Below, in pieces: positions 32,855-33,645 of a stretch of 33,645 nt of DNA (its first letter is position 1; every line of letters begins with the position of its first letter). The stretch spans positions 1 to 33,645 of the forward strand of contig JAOUMU010000025.1 in NCBI GenBank assembly GCA_029881335.1, written 5' to 3'. This DNA comes from Nitrospinota bacterium (lineage in GTDB: Bacteria > Nitrospinota_A > UBA7883). A program made the position numbers and the translations under genes. The notes below the pieces were generated by a model. The model saw only the letters and a list, made by a program, of their open reading frames with translations, had not been told where the DNA came from and searched no databases.

Positions 32855-33645
32855 TTATTCGCCAGGATGGGCTCCAGGATTAATCAGCGGAATTCTCACC
32901 ATAAAAGTGGCCCCCTCTCCAGGGGCGCTGGAGACTGTTATGCCCCCCCCATGCAGCTCTATCACGCTCTTGCAGATGGAAAGCCCAAGGCCAAAACCTG
33001 GCTCCACCCCTTGCTGGCTTTTCTTCAGCTGTTCGAATTTGCTGAACAGCATTCCTTTCTCTTCCTCGGCGATCCCGGGGCCAGTGTCAGAAACCGATAT
33101 CAACACATCAGTCTTTTCCACTCTTTTCGCTATCATGATCGACCCTTCCGTGGGAGTGAACTTCACCGCGTTACCGATAAGGTTGTTCATAACCTGCAAA
33201 AGCTTTCCGGAATCTCCTTCCATTTTGGTCGGTTCCCCAAGCTCCATCCTCAGCTCTATCTTTTTCTCCGTCATGGCGAACTCCATGATCTGCCCGCTCT
33301 CCTTTATAATATCGTCGATCACTATCGGGTCATATGCCAGCGCCACTTTCCCCGCCTCCAGCTTGGCCACATCCAGAATATCCCTGGTCAGCTGCGACAT
33401 CCTCTCACACGAGCGCAGCATCACTCCCGTCTCCCGATCAAAGGCCTCGCCCCCCGGCGACGACCGGATGAGCTTTACAAATCCATTTACCACGTTCAAG
33501 GGTGACCGGATATCGTGGGACACCACGGACACAAACTCGTCCATCCGCCGGTTCATGTCGGCCAGGGAGCGGTTCTTCTCCTCCAGTTCGGAGGCCAGCC
33601 TGGCTTTCTCCTCCGCCTTGGCCAGCCGACGGTTTACTCTGGAAA
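32855..33645 (-). CDS. Sensor histidine kinase, C-terminal part (5' end outside window)
   Basis: The reading frame is open to the window edge, so the gene is partial. Visible are a coiled-coil linker (LAKAEEKARLASELEEKNRSLAD), the HisKA domain with phospho-acceptor motif FVSVVSHDIRSPLNVVNG, and the HATPase domain with N box NLIGNAVKFTP, G1 DTGPGIAEEE, F box MLFSKFEQL and G2 GFGLGLSICKSV. The last residues (INPGAHPGE) end the protein, and no receiver domain follows. A PilZ gene is 51 nt downstream and may be in its transcript. The N-terminal sensor and any membrane segments lie beyond the window, so the stimulus is unknown. An internal ATG at 33556 is not the real start because the coiled coil continues upstream. 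Confidence 0.93.
   Translation of the reverse strand, partial: SRVNRRLAKAEEKARLASELEEKNRSLADMNRRMDEFVSVVSHDIRSPLNVVNGFVKLIRSSPGGEAFDRETGVMLRSCERMSQLTRDILDVAKLEAGKVALAYDPIVIDDIIKESGQIMEFAMTEKKIELRMELGEPTKMEGDSGKLLQVMNNLIGNAVKFTPTEGSIMIAKRVEKTDVLISVSDTGPGIAEEEKGMLFSKFEQLKKSQQGVEPGFGLGLSICKSVIELHGGGITVSSAPGEGATFMVRIPLINPGAHPGE

Overview
The window looks like the chromosome of a Gram-negative bacterium. It encodes LptE, a bifunctional class A penicillin-binding protein and a periplasmic alpha-2-macroglobulin, which imply an outer membrane and periplasm. Base composition is moderately GC-rich by eye. A corrinoid methyltransferase cluster with Fe-S activators and a methanopterin-type formyltransferase suggests an anaerobic or facultative lifestyle with C1 chemistry. 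The gene style resembles deltaproteobacterial or related lineages, but I cannot name a taxon from the sequence alone. I saw no rRNA, tRNA, CRISPR array, insertion sequence or phage module.

Layout. (1) 122-2027, + strand: three small membrane-protein genes (RDD family, zinc-ribbon/B-box-like, and an unknown). (2) 2020-10048, - strand: a translationally coupled alpha-2-macroglobulin/pbpC pair for periplasmic defence and cell-wall repair. (3) 10183-10941, - strand: a decayed CHASE2-class III nucleotide cyclase pseudogene with two in-frame stops, at least two frame changes and a large internal deletion. (4) 11171-13847, + strand: a receiver-like small protein, LptE and the GTPase HflX. (5) 13876-20750, - strand: an AddB/AddA-type helicase-nuclease pair for double-strand-break processing, preceded by a leader that can fold into alternative terminator/antiterminator hairpins. 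(6) 20863-29335, - strand: a compact C1/corrinoid island. In transcription order it encodes a QueG-like 4Fe-4S protein, two UroD/MtaA-family methyltransferases, a B12-binding corrinoid protein, a RACE-type reductive activator, an atypical Gfo/Idh/MocA protein, a peroxiredoxin-like protein and Ftr. (7) 29539-32395, + strand: two tandem paralogous membrane proteins of unknown function and a CheD-like/CheR fusion. (8) 32408-33645, - strand: a PilZ protein and the C-terminal part of a sensor histidine kinase cut by the window edge.

How the genes may work together. The island in region 6 is the most interesting part. By analogy with methanol, chloromethane and methoxyaromatic methyltransferase systems, one UroD-family protein would move a methyl group from an unknown substrate to the corrinoid protein. 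The second would pass it to a C1 carrier, and the ferredoxin/ASKHA protein would re-reduce the corrinoid when it is oxidised. Ftr would connect to a tetrahydromethanopterin C1 branch. The Gfo/Idh/MocA member has lost the residues normally used for hydride-transfer catalysis, so it may bind or present the substrate, or do different chemistry. Substrate and acceptor are unknown. Regions 7 and 8 suggest chemosensory, c-di-GMP and two-component signalling near the island, with no direct evidence of a link.
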